Assembly: GCA_947384955.1 (NCBI GenBank)
Contig: CANDJC010000031.1
Location: 1 to 41,131 of the forward strand
Direction: 5' to 3'
Source: an uncultured Eubacterium sp.
Lineage (GTDB): Bacteria > Bacillota > Clostridia > Lachnospirales > Lachnospiraceae
DNA: 41,131 nt
Translations under genes and position numbers: made by a program
The notes under the pieces: generated by a model
Database searches by the model: none
Told to the model about the DNA's origin: nothing
The model's input: the letters and a program-made list of their open reading frames with translations, nothing else
Part shown: piece by piece, positions 1-8,154 of the stretch
Numbering within the stretch: position 1 is the first letter of the stretch
How the letters are laid out: each line of letters opens with the position of its first letter

Positions 1-218
1 GGCCAGGGCGAACTAGGTGCCGCGACCGTCCGGGGCCACAGCCTGGATGCAGAATGCCTAGGGATTCTTAACATTCTGGAACCGCCGCAGGAAGACCTGG
101 CAAATCCCCTCTCCCGGCGTCCGAGCAGCCAATCCCCACACACAAAAAAATTCTCATTTTATTCAAGACATCCTCCCCTCAATATGCTACAATAAAAACC
201 AGTACCTCAGAAAAACAA
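1..218. other. Non-coding left edge of the window
   Basis: No convincing gene is visible. The first ~130 bases are GC-rich compared with what follows. One + strand frame is open from the window edge to a stop near 195, but it has no recognisable protein and no visible start, so it is not called. Positions 99-122 read on the minus strand carry a GGACGCCGGGAG motif that recurs at about 40437, in the repeat region at the other end of the window. Confidence 0.5.
165..193 (+). promoter_or_regulatory. Putative sigma-A promoter of the KilA-N gene
   Basis: A -35-like AAGACA (165-170, 4 of 6 consensus bases) and a -10 TACAAT (188-193, 5 of 6) are separated by 17 bp. They lie about 80 bases upstream of the chosen start at 276. 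This is a prediction from sequence only. Confidence 0.45.
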
Positions 219-275
219 GTGATAATTAAAATACTATCAGACAGACGGCTGCCTGGCAGAAATTGGAGGATATAT

Positions 276-1112
276 ATGAAAATCAACGCAAACGGAACAG
301 AAATATCAGTGATATTTGACCAGTCTTTTGAGCAGGATTATATCTCACTCACTGACCTGGCCCGCCGTAAAAATCCATACGAACCAAAAGACGTAGTAAA
401 AAACTGGATGCGGCTTCGTTCAACGATTGAATTTCTCGGCCTGTGGGAACACTTATATAATCCCGAATTTAAAGGGGTCGAATTCGACACCTTTAAAAAT
501 GAAGCTGGTTCCAATTCTTTTACTCTTACTCCCCAAAGATGGATAGAGAAAACAAATGCAGCTGGAATGGTTTCAAAATCTGGAAGAGGAGGCGGCACAT
601 ATGCACATACAGACATTGCGTTTGAATTCGCCTCATGGATATCTCCAGAATTTAAGCTTTATGTAATAAAAGATTATCAGCGCCTGAAACAGGATGAAGC
701 AAAACGTTTAGAAACAGGCTGGAACACGAAACGCGAACTTTCAAAAATTAATTACCGTATTCATACAGACGCTATAAAGGATTTTCTGATAACACCAGAA
801 TTAACAAAAAAGGAACAAGGGTACACTTATTCTTCTGAGGCAGATATATTAAATATAGCTATATTCGGAAAAACTGCTAAGCAATGGCGCAGTGAAACGG
901 GAAACACAAAACTAAATATGAGGGATTACGCAAGTGTTGAACAGCTGATTGTACTGGTTAACCTGGAAAGTATGAATGCTGATTTAATTCGACAGCAAAT
1001 ACCTGCCAGTGACCGGCTGAAAAAATTACGAAATATTGCATATTATCAGTTAAAATCCCTGGAAAACAGCAGTATTACAGAAAAACTAAAGAAAAACATT
1101 CCACAAAAATAA
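276..1112 (+). CDS. KilA-N domain protein (phage-type DNA-binding family)
   Basis: The product has 278 residues. The start at 276 is chosen because a GGAGGA ribosome site (265-270) sits six bases upstream; an in-frame GTG at 219 would add 19 residues without a ribosome site. The first ~150 residues match the KilA-N type: an initial beta-strand pair, an ISLTDLARRKNP segment, a W-x-R-x3-T-IEFL-GLWE helix and a Gly-rich loop (SGRGGGTYAH) followed by IAFEFASWISPEFKLYVIKDYQRL. This domain is typical of DNA-binding proteins of phages and large DNA viruses and also occurs in chromosomal copies. The C-terminal ~120 residues are helical and I cannot assign them. No phage genes flank it, so it looks like an orphan. 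The Fe-S protein gene follows 41 bases downstream and could be co-transcribed, though no functional link is evident. Confidence 0.85.
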   Translation: MKINANGTEISVIFDQSFEQDYISLTDLARRKNPYEPKDVVKNWMRLRSTIEFLGLWEHLYNPEFKGVEFDTFKNEAGSNSFTLTPQRWIEKTNAAGMVSKSGRGGGTYAHTDIAFEFASWISPEFKLYVIKDYQRLKQDEAKRLETGWNTKRELSKINYRIHTDAIKDFLITPELTKKEQGYTYSSEADILNIAIFGKTAKQWRSETGNTKLNMRDYASVEQLIVLVNLESMNADLIRQQIPASDRLKKLRNIAYYQLKSLENSSITEKLKKNIPQK

Positions 1113-1153
1113 CAGCAAATATATATAAGACTAGAAAACGGAGGAACACAGTC

Positions 1154-2443
1154 ATGGGACATCTGACCACAAGAGACGCCTATAAAAATCTGGAAGAACG
1201 CATTAACTGGTTTACACAGGGAGCGCCGCCGACGGAAACGCTTTACAAAATCCTTCAGGTGCTGTATACAGAAAAAGAAGCAAAATGGGCTGCACTGCTG
1301 CCTGTGCGTCCTTTTACACTGAAAAAAGCCGCAAAAATATGGGGAACGACAGAAGCAAAGGCCGAAAAGCTCTTAGACCGCCTCTGTGAAAAAGCGCTTC
1401 TGGTAGATTCCGAATATCACGGACAGCGCCAGTTCGTCATGCCCCCTCCAATGGCAGGATTTATTGAATTTGCCCTGATGCGTACAAGGGGAGATATTGA
1501 CCAGAAATATCTGAGCAGCCTGTACTACCAGTATATGAATGTAGAGGAAGACTTTATCAAAGACCTGTTTTTTGTCACAGAAACAAGGCTGGGACGCGTG
1601 TTTGTACAGGAACCGGTACTGACAAACAGCAAAACAAATCATATTCTGGACTATGAGCGCGCCACGCATATTGTAGAAGAGGCGGAATACATCGGGCTGG
1701 GTACCTGCTACTGCAGACATAAGATGTACCATGCAGGCCATCCCTGTGAAATTGATGCACCATGGGATGTCTGCCTGACGTTTGACAATGTCGCCCGTTC
1801 TCTGGCCGAACACGGAGAATATGCAAGGCTGATTTCGAAAGAAGAGGCGATAGATGCGCTGGAACGCTCCTATGCGAGTAATCTGGTGCAGATTGGAGAA
1901 AATGTCAGAGAGCATCCGGCCTTTATCTGCAACTGCTGCGGATGCTGCTGCGAAGCTCTCCAGGCGGCAAGACGCTTCAGTCCGATGCAGCCTGTGGCAA
2001 CAACGAATTATATCCCGGAAGTATCTATGGAGAAGTGTATCGCGTGCGGAAAATGTGCAAAAGTCTGTCCGATACTCGCTATCGAAATGAAAAAGCCGGC
2101 TGAAAACGGCAGAAAATATCCTGTTATTGATAAAGAAATCTGCCTTGGATGCGGTGTCTGTGCAAGAAACTGTCCGACAGGGGCAATTCATCTCGAAAAA
2201 CGTCCTGTACAGGTTATTACGCCTGTAAACAGCACTCACCGTTTTGTGCTGCAGGCTATTGAAAAGGGCACACTGCAAAATCTGATTTTTGACAACCAGG
2301 CATTTGCAAATCACAGGGCAATGGCTGCGGTTTTTCAGACGATTTTAAATCTTCCTCCGCTGAAACAGGCACTGGCAAGCAGGCAGTTTAAATCCGTCTA
2401 TCTGGACAGGCTGCTTTCTATGCATAAAAAGCAAAGTTCCTGA
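1154..2443 (+). CDS. 4Fe-4S dicluster-binding protein with N-terminal helical region
   Basis: A 429-residue protein. Two classical ferredoxin motifs lie near residues 295-345 (CIACGKCAKVCP and CLGCGVCARNCP), enough for two [4Fe-4S] clusters. Upstream are extra cysteine groups: CYCRHKMYHAGHPC near residue 185 and the dense CNCCGCCCE near residue 260, which could hold further metal or clusters. The first ~100 residues, with a KKAAKIWGTTEAKAEKLLDRLCEKALL segment, resemble a winged-helix-like fold. The family is known from anaerobes as a generic Fe-S binding protein without an established substrate; a role in electron transfer is inferred. It has no signal peptide or membrane segment. A GGAGG ribosome site lies about ten bases before the ATG. 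The gene follows the KilA-N gene by 41 bases and is convergent with the ATPase-like gene. Confidence 0.85.
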   Translation: MGHLTTRDAYKNLEERINWFTQGAPPTETLYKILQVLYTEKEAKWAALLPVRPFTLKKAAKIWGTTEAKAEKLLDRLCEKALLVDSEYHGQRQFVMPPPMAGFIEFALMRTRGDIDQKYLSSLYYQYMNVEEDFIKDLFFVTETRLGRVFVQEPVLTNSKTNHILDYERATHIVEEAEYIGLGTCYCRHKMYHAGHPCEIDAPWDVCLTFDNVARSLAEHGEYARLISKEEAIDALERSYASNLVQIGENVREHPAFICNCCGCCCEALQAARRFSPMQPVATTNYIPEVSMEKCIACGKCAKVCPILAIEMKKPAENGRKYPVIDKEICLGCGVCARNCPTGAIHLEKRPVQVITPVNSTHRFVLQAIEKGTLQNLIFDNQAFANHRAMAAVFQTILNLPPLKQALASRQFKSVYLDRLLSMHKKQSS

Positions 2444-2471
2444 CTGGCTGTATGATAATAAAGAAAACGGA

Positions 2472-2550
2472 GTGTCAGAATTTCTCCGTAATCCTTCATA
2501 AAATACCTGATAAACGGAATTTTATGAAAAACTTACACATATTCTGACAC
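2472..2550. repeat. Nested inverted repeats between convergent genes
   Basis: Two perfect 10-bp inverted repeats are nested. The outer pair is GTGTCAGAAT (2472-2481) with ATTCTGACAC (2541-2550). The inner pair is TTCATAAAAT (2495-2504) with ATTTTATGAA (2519-2528). A short CGGAG...CTCCG hairpin also starts at about 2469. Because it lies between convergent genes, and the minus-strand reading is followed by TTTTC, it may act as a bidirectional terminator. It could also be a small palindromic repeat element. Confidence 0.6.
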
Positions 2551-2584
2551 CCGCTCTGTTTAAACTGATTCCTGTTTTACACGT

Positions 2585-4183
2585 TTATATTTCCGCTTTT
2601 TCTATCCTGCACCGATGCTCCCTGTTCTTCTTCTCATAACTGATTCCAACCAGCAGAATATTTCCTTTATAATCTTTCAGCGCAGACACATACTTTTTAT
2701 CCTTAATCTGACTCACTGCCCCTTCCGCAGTTTTATTCCATTTTAATTCCAGTATCAAAGCCGGTTTTGAAGATGTACGTTTCGGCAGAAAAACCATATC
2801 GGAAAATCCATTGCCAGAAGGCATTTCTCTTATAAGAGTATAGTCTTTGCAGGCACTGTAATAGGCCAGAGCAATCACACTGCTCAGTGAAATTTCATTG
2901 TTATATACCAGACTGGAAGCATTCTGCATATGAACTTCCTGTATCATCTGCGCCACCGTGCTTTCATCCATAGCCAGAGTCGCTTTCAGCAGTTTTTCAG
3001 AATCATTCACCGCCTTCATTACTTCATCCCATCCGTCATTTTTCACTGCACGGATAAAAACACTCCGTACCTCCTCATTTGGAATAAAAACTTCTTTTGT
3101 CTTATTATCATAAGCCAGATATCCCATATGAATCAGCAGCGTGATTACATCATCAGCAGAGTGAAACGAAGTGATATCATTTTGAAAAGATTCCACATCG
3201 ATACAGCATCTCTGGCCTCCCAGCATATTTACAATCAGCTGTCTTAGTCCGTCAAAATTCATCGAGATATACATCATCAGAGATTCATAAGTCTCTGTAC
3301 GTGACCAGTAATTTCCAAACTCTCTGCTGTCTATCGCCTCAATTACAGAATTCGGGCTGTAAACATGCCCGGTTCCTTCAAAAAAATAACCGTCATACCA
3401 CCGCTGCATTTCTTCAAATGACATATTATGCTCGCTGCACAAAGTCTTTACTTCTGATTCAGTAAAGCCTGCATACTCTGCCATCTGCCTCGGACTGACC
3501 ATTGTATGCTCTCTGAAATTATTCAGCGCCGACTGCGTGCCGTATTTCTTAATAGGCAGAATCCCGGTGATATAAGCCAGCTTTAAAAACGCCCCGGACG
3601 GTGTTCCTTTAAATAAACCTCTGAGCAGGTTAATATATTCTTTTTGGAGTGATTCATTATTTTTATCTTCCCGGAATAAGCAGTCCCATTCATCAATAAT
3701 AATAATAAACTGTTCTTTCGTCAGGCTGTTAATTTTTGCAAGTACAGAAGGCAGAGAACTATCCGCTTCCTGAACATATTCTGCATATTCCTTCTTCAGC
3801 TCAGCAATTACCTGTTCCTGAATATAACTTACTATTTTAATAGAAGCATTCCTTTTCATTTCCGCAAGTGCATTGCCATACATCCACTGAATATCCAGAA
3901 AAATGACATTATACTGATTTAAGTGCTCTTTAAAATGTTCATTTTGGCTTATCTTAAAATCCGCAAACAGTTTTTCGGAATTACAGCCTTTACTGTAATA
4001 TGCCGCAAGCATTGTCACAGCCATTGTTTTTCCAAACCTTCTTGGCCTGCTCGAACAAATCAGAGGTCTGTCTTTCCCGATACGGCTATTTGTATATTTT
4101 ATCAGCTCCGTCTTATCCACATACAATTCGGAATTTACAGAAGCTGCGAACTGTTCATTTCTCGGATTTAAGTAGATTCCCAT
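2585..4183 (-). CDS. AAA-ATPase-like / PD-(D/E)XK nuclease-like protein
   Basis: A 532-residue protein of the widespread 'predicted AAA-ATPase plus PD-(D/E)XK nuclease' family, common in gut Firmicutes and Bacteroidetes as multicopy genes. The N-terminus has the usual opening (YLNPRNEQFAASVNSELYVDKTELI) and a Walker A variant, SRPRRFGKT, near residue 50. A Walker B-type segment, FIIIIDEWDCLF, lies near residue 155. The C-terminal nuclease-like domain has a DMVFLP...ALILELKW pattern that supplies the acidic residues and the ELK signature. The biological role of the family is not established; a nuclease or selfish-element function is inferred from the fold only. The ribosome site AAGGAGG lies 12 bases before the ATG, a long spacing. 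The gene is single, with its own promoter. Confidence 0.85.
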   Translation of the reverse strand: MGIYLNPRNEQFAASVNSELYVDKTELIKYTNSRIGKDRPLICSSRPRRFGKTMAVTMLAAYYSKGCNSEKLFADFKISQNEHFKEHLNQYNVIFLDIQWMYGNALAEMKRNASIKIVSYIQEQVIAELKKEYAEYVQEADSSLPSVLAKINSLTKEQFIIIIDEWDCLFREDKNNESLQKEYINLLRGLFKGTPSGAFLKLAYITGILPIKKYGTQSALNNFREHTMVSPRQMAEYAGFTESEVKTLCSEHNMSFEEMQRWYDGYFFEGTGHVYSPNSVIEAIDSREFGNYWSRTETYESLMMYISMNFDGLRQLIVNMLGGQRCCIDVESFQNDITSFHSADDVITLLIHMGYLAYDNKTKEVFIPNEEVRSVFIRAVKNDGWDEVMKAVNDSEKLLKATLAMDESTVAQMIQEVHMQNASSLVYNNEISLSSVIALAYYSACKDYTLIREMPSGNGFSDMVFLPKRTSSKPALILELKWNKTAEGAVSQIKDKKYVSALKDYKGNILLVGISYEKKNREHRCRIEKAEI

Positions 4184-4251
4184 AGTCTGTACATTCCTCC
4201 TTGTTTTGAAACAAATTCTTCCTGAATAGAAGATAAATAGAACATAATTTC

Positions 4252-4279
4252 ATTATAATATGTTTCTCGTTTAAGTCAA
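4252..4279 (-). promoter_or_regulatory. Sigma-A promoter of the AAA-ATPase-like gene
   Basis: Read on the minus strand, TTGACT (4274-4279) and a perfect TATAAT (4252-4257) are separated by 16 bp. The start codon of the 2585-4183 gene is about 70 bases downstream. This also shows that the gene is transcribed independently of the tre operon upstream. Confidence 0.7.
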
Positions 4280-4302
4280 TGCTTTTGAACCGCTGCTTTT
4301 CA

Positions 4303-5958
4303 TTATTTCACATTTCCAAAAACTGTAAATTCATACGGTTCCATTGCATACCTTTCATTCTCAAAAGAAATCTCCCGGCCTTCATCATTCTGCAGCAGCA
4401 CCCGCTGTCTGCTCCACCCGCTGTCTGCCCTGATATCCAGCTTCTTTCCGCTGAGGTTACACAGTACCGTTATATTATCTTCGCCAAGCGTCCTTTCATA
4501 TGCCAGCGCCATATCCGACCCTGTCTCTTTAAAAGAAATCTCTCCCTTTGCGATAACCGGATACTGTTTTCTCATTGCTATCAGCTTCTTATAAAAAGCA
4601 AGAATCGAATCTTCATCCTCCAGCTGAGCCTGTACCGTAATTTCTTTTTGAAAAGCACCGGATACCGGAATCCATGGTTCCGCTTCTGAAAAACCGGCAT
4701 ACTTTTCATCATTCCACTGCATCGGAGTTCTGCTGTTATCCCTGGACCTGGCTGCTAAAACTTCAAGCGCTTCTTCCTTTGTACTGCCCTTATCCAGAAG
4801 AATCTGATAATAATTCAGGCTCTCCACATCCTGGTACTGCTCTATGGAAGTATAATGCGCATTCAGCATCCCTATTTCTTCTCCCTGATAAATATAAGGT
4901 GTCCCGCGCATCAAATGAATCATGCCTGCCAGCATTTTCGCTGATTTTTTCCAGTAAATGCCTTCATCTCCCATTCTGCTCACAATACGCGGCTGGTCAT
5001 GATTGCACCAAAACAGCGCGTTCCATCCGTTCCCTTTCTGCATCCCGGTCTGCCATTCGATAAAAAGCTCCTTCAGCTTCTCATAATCGGTATCCATAAG
5101 CGCCCATTTATCTCCGTCCTTATAATCCGTCTTCAAATGATGAAAATTAAAGCACATCGATAATTCTTTTTCCTGCGGCGCTGAATAGCGGATACAGTGT
5201 TCAAGCGATGTAGAAGACATTTCCCCAACGGTTATAAAATCCGCAATGCCTGCATCCCTGACCAATTCTTTGAGATACTCATGTATATGCGGGCCGTCGC
5301 TGTAAAACCTCCGTCCGTCTCCCTCAAAATCGTCTTCCATCCGCTGCGGTTTTGAAACCAGATTAATTACATCAAACCGAAAGCTGCGAATGCCTTTCTC
5401 CTTCCAAAATCTCAGAATATCCTTCAATTCTTCCCGTACTTCAGGATTATCCCAGTTTAAATCCGCCTGTGTCACATCAAACAGCCTCAGATACCATTTC
5501 TTCAGCGCCGGTACATATTCCCATGCGGGACCGCCGAATTTTGACTGCCAGTTTGTCGGAGGGTGCTCAGGCACACCCTCTTTGAAAATATAATACTTCT
5601 GATATTTCTCTTCACCCGCCAGCGCTTTTTGGAACCATTCATGCTGTGTAGAAGTATGATTAAAAACCATATCCAGCATAATGCCTATTCCCCGTTTTTT
5701 ACCCTGGCTGATTAATTCTTCCAAATCCTCCATCGTACCGAACAAAGGATTGATTTTCCGGTAATCCGCCACATCATACCCGTTATCTCTCTGCGGCGAG
5801 ATAAAAAACGGTGTCAGCCATAAATAATCCACTCCTAAATCCTGCAGATAATCTAACTTCTCAATCACTCCCGGAATATCGCCAAATCCGTCCCCATTTG
5901 TATCGCGGAAAGACTTTGGGTATATCTGATAAATTACTTTATCGCTAAAATCTGCCAT
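4303..5958 (-). CDS. treC: Trehalose-6-phosphate hydrolase (alpha,alpha-phosphotrehalase)
   Basis: A cytoplasmic GH13 enzyme of 551 residues, the usual length for phosphotrehalases, which split trehalose 6-phosphate into glucose and glucose 6-phosphate. All four GH13 regions are present: GIMLDMVFNHTS (92-103), RFD with nucleophile D196, GE with acid E246, and CNHDQPR (318-324) with the transition-state Asp at 321. The N-terminal VIYQIYPKSFRDTNGDGFGDIPGVI is typical of the oligo-1,6-glucosidase/phosphotrehalase group. The substrate is fixed mainly by context: the gene begins 12 bases after the trehalose-type PTS gene, with GAGGAGG as ribosome site, and a treR-type regulator is divergent. An oligo-1,6-glucosidase is the alternative but is less likely here. 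Confidence 0.93.
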   Translation of the reverse strand: MADFSDKVIYQIYPKSFRDTNGDGFGDIPGVIEKLDYLQDLGVDYLWLTPFFISPQRDNGYDVADYRKINPLFGTMEDLEELISQGKKRGIGIMLDMVFNHTSTQHEWFQKALAGEEKYQKYYIFKEGVPEHPPTNWQSKFGGPAWEYVPALKKWYLRLFDVTQADLNWDNPEVREELKDILRFWKEKGIRSFRFDVINLVSKPQRMEDDFEGDGRRFYSDGPHIHEYLKELVRDAGIADFITVGEMSSTSLEHCIRYSAPQEKELSMCFNFHHLKTDYKDGDKWALMDTDYEKLKELFIEWQTGMQKGNGWNALFWCNHDQPRIVSRMGDEGIYWKKSAKMLAGMIHLMRGTPYIYQGEEIGMLNAHYTSIEQYQDVESLNYYQILLDKGSTKEEALEVLAARSRDNSRTPMQWNDEKYAGFSEAEPWIPVSGAFQKEITVQAQLEDEDSILAFYKKLIAMRKQYPVIAKGEISFKETGSDMALAYERTLGEDNITVLCNLSGKKLDIRADSGWSRQRVLLQNDEGREISFENERYAMEPYEFTVFGNVK

Positions 5959-5970
5959 CCTGTGCCTCCT

Positions 5971-7953
5971 CTACTTAAAATCTGCCACTACTGTCTCATT
6001 TTCTTTTACCTTCTTTCCTGTATGAAACTGAATCTCCTGTGCATTCCCCTGTTCAGTAATCACACATACTGTCACATCCGGATGCCCCGCGGCTTTAATC
6101 TTCGCTCTGTCAAACCGAATCAGCGGCGTTCCCGCACGGACCTTCTGTCCCTGCTGCACCAGATATTCAAAACCATCTCCGTTCATATCCACCGTATCAA
6201 TTCCGATATGTAACAAAATCTCCATTCCGTTTGCCAGCTTTAATCCGCAGGCATGCATAGAATCCGGCATCAGAACCGCAACTTCTGCATCCGCTGGCGC
6301 ATACAGTGTTTCATTTTCCGGAATAACCGCCATGCCGTCGCCCATAATTCCTTCTGAAAAAACGCCGTCGCCAACCTCTGCTAACGGAATTGCTTTCCCG
6401 GATAAAAACGCTGTCAGCTTTTCCGGCACTGTTTTCTCTGCTGCTTTTTCCTGCATAACCGAATGTACGATGCCAGCGGCAGCACTCTGCCCCATTCCGG
6501 CAGCTGCAGCTGCCATATCCTCTGTATTATTTATCTTATCCGCCTGCAGGTACCTTTTACCAACAGCTGCTGTCAGCAGAAACGGCACAGCCAGTGCTGT
6601 TGCCATACAGACAGCAAAGGAAAGCATATACTGAGGCTGAATCGACAGGATTCCAGGAAGACCGCCTACGCCTATCGCATTTGCAGTTGTTCCCGTCGCT
6701 ACACAGATAACCGCCGCAATCCCGGAACCAATCATTCCGCATACAAACGGAAATACTCTCTTTAAGTTTACACCAAAGATGGCTGGTTCTGTAACCCCCA
6801 GATAGCAGGAAATACATGCCGGAATATTTACTTCCTGTGCTTCCGGGTCATTTCTCTGCAGCCATATCATTCCTAAAACCGCAGAACCCTGAGCAATATT
6901 GGATAATGCAATCATCGGCCACAGCATCGTTCCGCCATAATCTGCAATCAGCTGCAGGTCAATCGCATTTGACATATGATGCAGTCCCGTAATCACAAGC
7001 GGAGCATAAACAACACCGAATACCGCCCCGAATACTACCTTAAATGTACCTGTAATCCCGGCAAATACCACCGATGATACCGCCGCTCCAATCTTCCAGC
7101 CAATCGGCCCGAGTATAAAATGCGCCGCCATAACGGATAATAACAGACTGCAGAACGGTACAACAATCATAGAAATCACCTGAGGCGTAATCTTTCGGAA
7201 AAACTTTTCCAGATATACCAGTGTAAATGCCGCTAAAATGGCTGGGATTACCTGTCCCTGATACCCAATCATATTGACCTGAAAACCGCCGAAATTCCAC
7301 TTCGGAATATCAGCCGCGGCTGTCGATGCAACCGCATATGCATTCAGCAGCTGACCGGATACCAGCGTCAGTCCGAGTACAATACCGAGCATCTGCGTTG
7401 TTCCCATCTTCTTCGTCACCGACCAGCAGATACCGACCGGAAGCATATGGAATACCGCTTCCCCAATCAGCCACAGAAAACTGTCAAGCCCTGCCGCAAA
7501 CTGGCTGATATCACATAACGTCTTCGTTCCGTCTTCAAATAAATACAGACTGTCAATACAGTTTCTGAAACCAAGAATCAGACCGCCCGTAATAATTGCC
7601 GGAATCAGCGGTGCAAAAATTTCTGCCAGCGCGGTAATCACTCTCTGCAGCGGATTCTGATTCTGCTTGGCCGCCTGCTTTACCGCATCCTTTGATACCC
7701 CTTCAATACCCGCTTCTTTTACAAAATCATTGTAGAAATCAGCTACCGTATTGCCGATAATCACCTGAAACTGCCCCGACTGTGTAAAACTCCCTTTTAC
7801 CACCTTCATCGCTTCAATTGCTTTCACATCCGCTTTCCCCGGGTCTGCCAGAACAAACCTCATTCTTGTCATACAGTGCGAAACTGCTGCAATGTTCTCT
7901 TTTCCGCCCACCAGGCGAAGAAGCTCTCTTGCGTCTTCTGAATATTTCCCCAT
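5971..7953 (-). CDS. treP: PTS trehalose-specific transporter, fused EIIBCA
   Basis: A 660-residue membrane permease that imports trehalose and phosphorylates it to trehalose 6-phosphate, the TreC substrate. Domain order is B-C-A. The EIIB domain (1-90) has the phospho-cysteine C27 in VSHCMTRMRF. The EIIC domain (about 110-460) has ~10 hydrophobic segments and the ITGLHHMSNAIDLQLI and GVTEPAIFGVNL motifs. A Crr-type EIIA domain (about 510-660) carries phospho-histidine H582 in LLHIGIDTV. Having its own EIIA means no separate EIIA-Glc is needed. An alanine-rich linker (AAAAAGMGQSAAAG) joins C and A. The start is supported by GAGGAGG eight bases upstream. It is the first gene of the treP-treC operon and is repressed, by inference, through operators at 7982-8032. 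Confidence 0.93.
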   Translation of the reverse strand: MGKYSEDARELLRLVGGKENIAAVSHCMTRMRFVLADPGKADVKAIEAMKVVKGSFTQSGQFQVIIGNTVADFYNDFVKEAGIEGVSKDAVKQAAKQNQNPLQRVITALAEIFAPLIPAIITGGLILGFRNCIDSLYLFEDGTKTLCDISQFAAGLDSFLWLIGEAVFHMLPVGICWSVTKKMGTTQMLGIVLGLTLVSGQLLNAYAVASTAAADIPKWNFGGFQVNMIGYQGQVIPAILAAFTLVYLEKFFRKITPQVISMIVVPFCSLLLSVMAAHFILGPIGWKIGAAVSSVVFAGITGTFKVVFGAVFGVVYAPLVITGLHHMSNAIDLQLIADYGGTMLWPMIALSNIAQGSAVLGMIWLQRNDPEAQEVNIPACISCYLGVTEPAIFGVNLKRVFPFVCGMIGSGIAAVICVATGTTANAIGVGGLPGILSIQPQYMLSFAVCMATALAVPFLLTAAVGKRYLQADKINNTEDMAAAAAGMGQSAAAGIVHSVMQEKAAEKTVPEKLTAFLSGKAIPLAEVGDGVFSEGIMGDGMAVIPENETLYAPADAEVAVLMPDSMHACGLKLANGMEILLHIGIDTVDMNGDGFEYLVQQGQKVRAGTPLIRFDRAKIKAAGHPDVTVCVITEQGNAQEIQFHTGKKVKENETVVADFK

Positions 7954-7981
7954 AATCAGAACCTCCTCTTTTTTATTTGAA

Positions 7982-8065
7982 CTTGTCTGAACATGTTCGA
8001 TAATTAAGTTATATCATACTTGTTTAAACATGTCAACCCCTTTTTTAAAAAATTGTTTAAACAAG
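7982..8065. promoter_or_regulatory. Three palindromic operators, probable TreR sites
   Basis: Three copies of the 14-bp near-palindrome (C/A)TTGTyTrAACA(T/A)G occur: 7982-7995 (CTTGTCTGAACATG), 8019-8032 (CTTGTTTAAACATG) and 8052-8065 (ATTGTTTAAACAAG, a perfect TTGTTTAAACAA core). The first lies downstream of the treP -10, the second inside the treP spacer, and the third just upstream of the treR -35. This placement suits repression of both divergent promoters by a GntR-type dimer. The core differs from the TTGTATATACAA type I associate with Bacillus TreR, so assignment to TreR is by position. Confidence 0.75.
8008..8036 (-). promoter_or_regulatory. Sigma-A promoter of treP-treC
   Basis: On the minus strand, a consensus TTGACA (8031-8036) and TATAAC (8008-8013) are separated by 17 bp. 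The middle operator palindrome fills the spacer, so repressor binding would directly exclude RNA polymerase. Confidence 0.8.
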
Positions 8066-8068
8066 ATA

Positions 8069-8097
8069 TTGACTTTTTATTTCTTTATTTTTATAAT
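8069..8097 (+). promoter_or_regulatory. Sigma-A promoter of treR
   Basis: TTGACT (8069-8074) and TATAAT (8092-8097) are separated by 17 bp, about 57 bases before the treR start. The third operator ends four bases upstream of the -35, pointing to autoregulation. Confidence 0.8.
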
Positions 8098-8154
8098 ATG
8101 AAATAGCTGAAAACATCAAGAGATGGAAAAACTACTATTCAGAGGTGTAACAAG

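Noticed and set aside
1373-2314. 313-codon open frame antisense to the Fe-S protein gene
   Set aside because: It is antisense to a well-supported gene, with no ribosome site and no domain.
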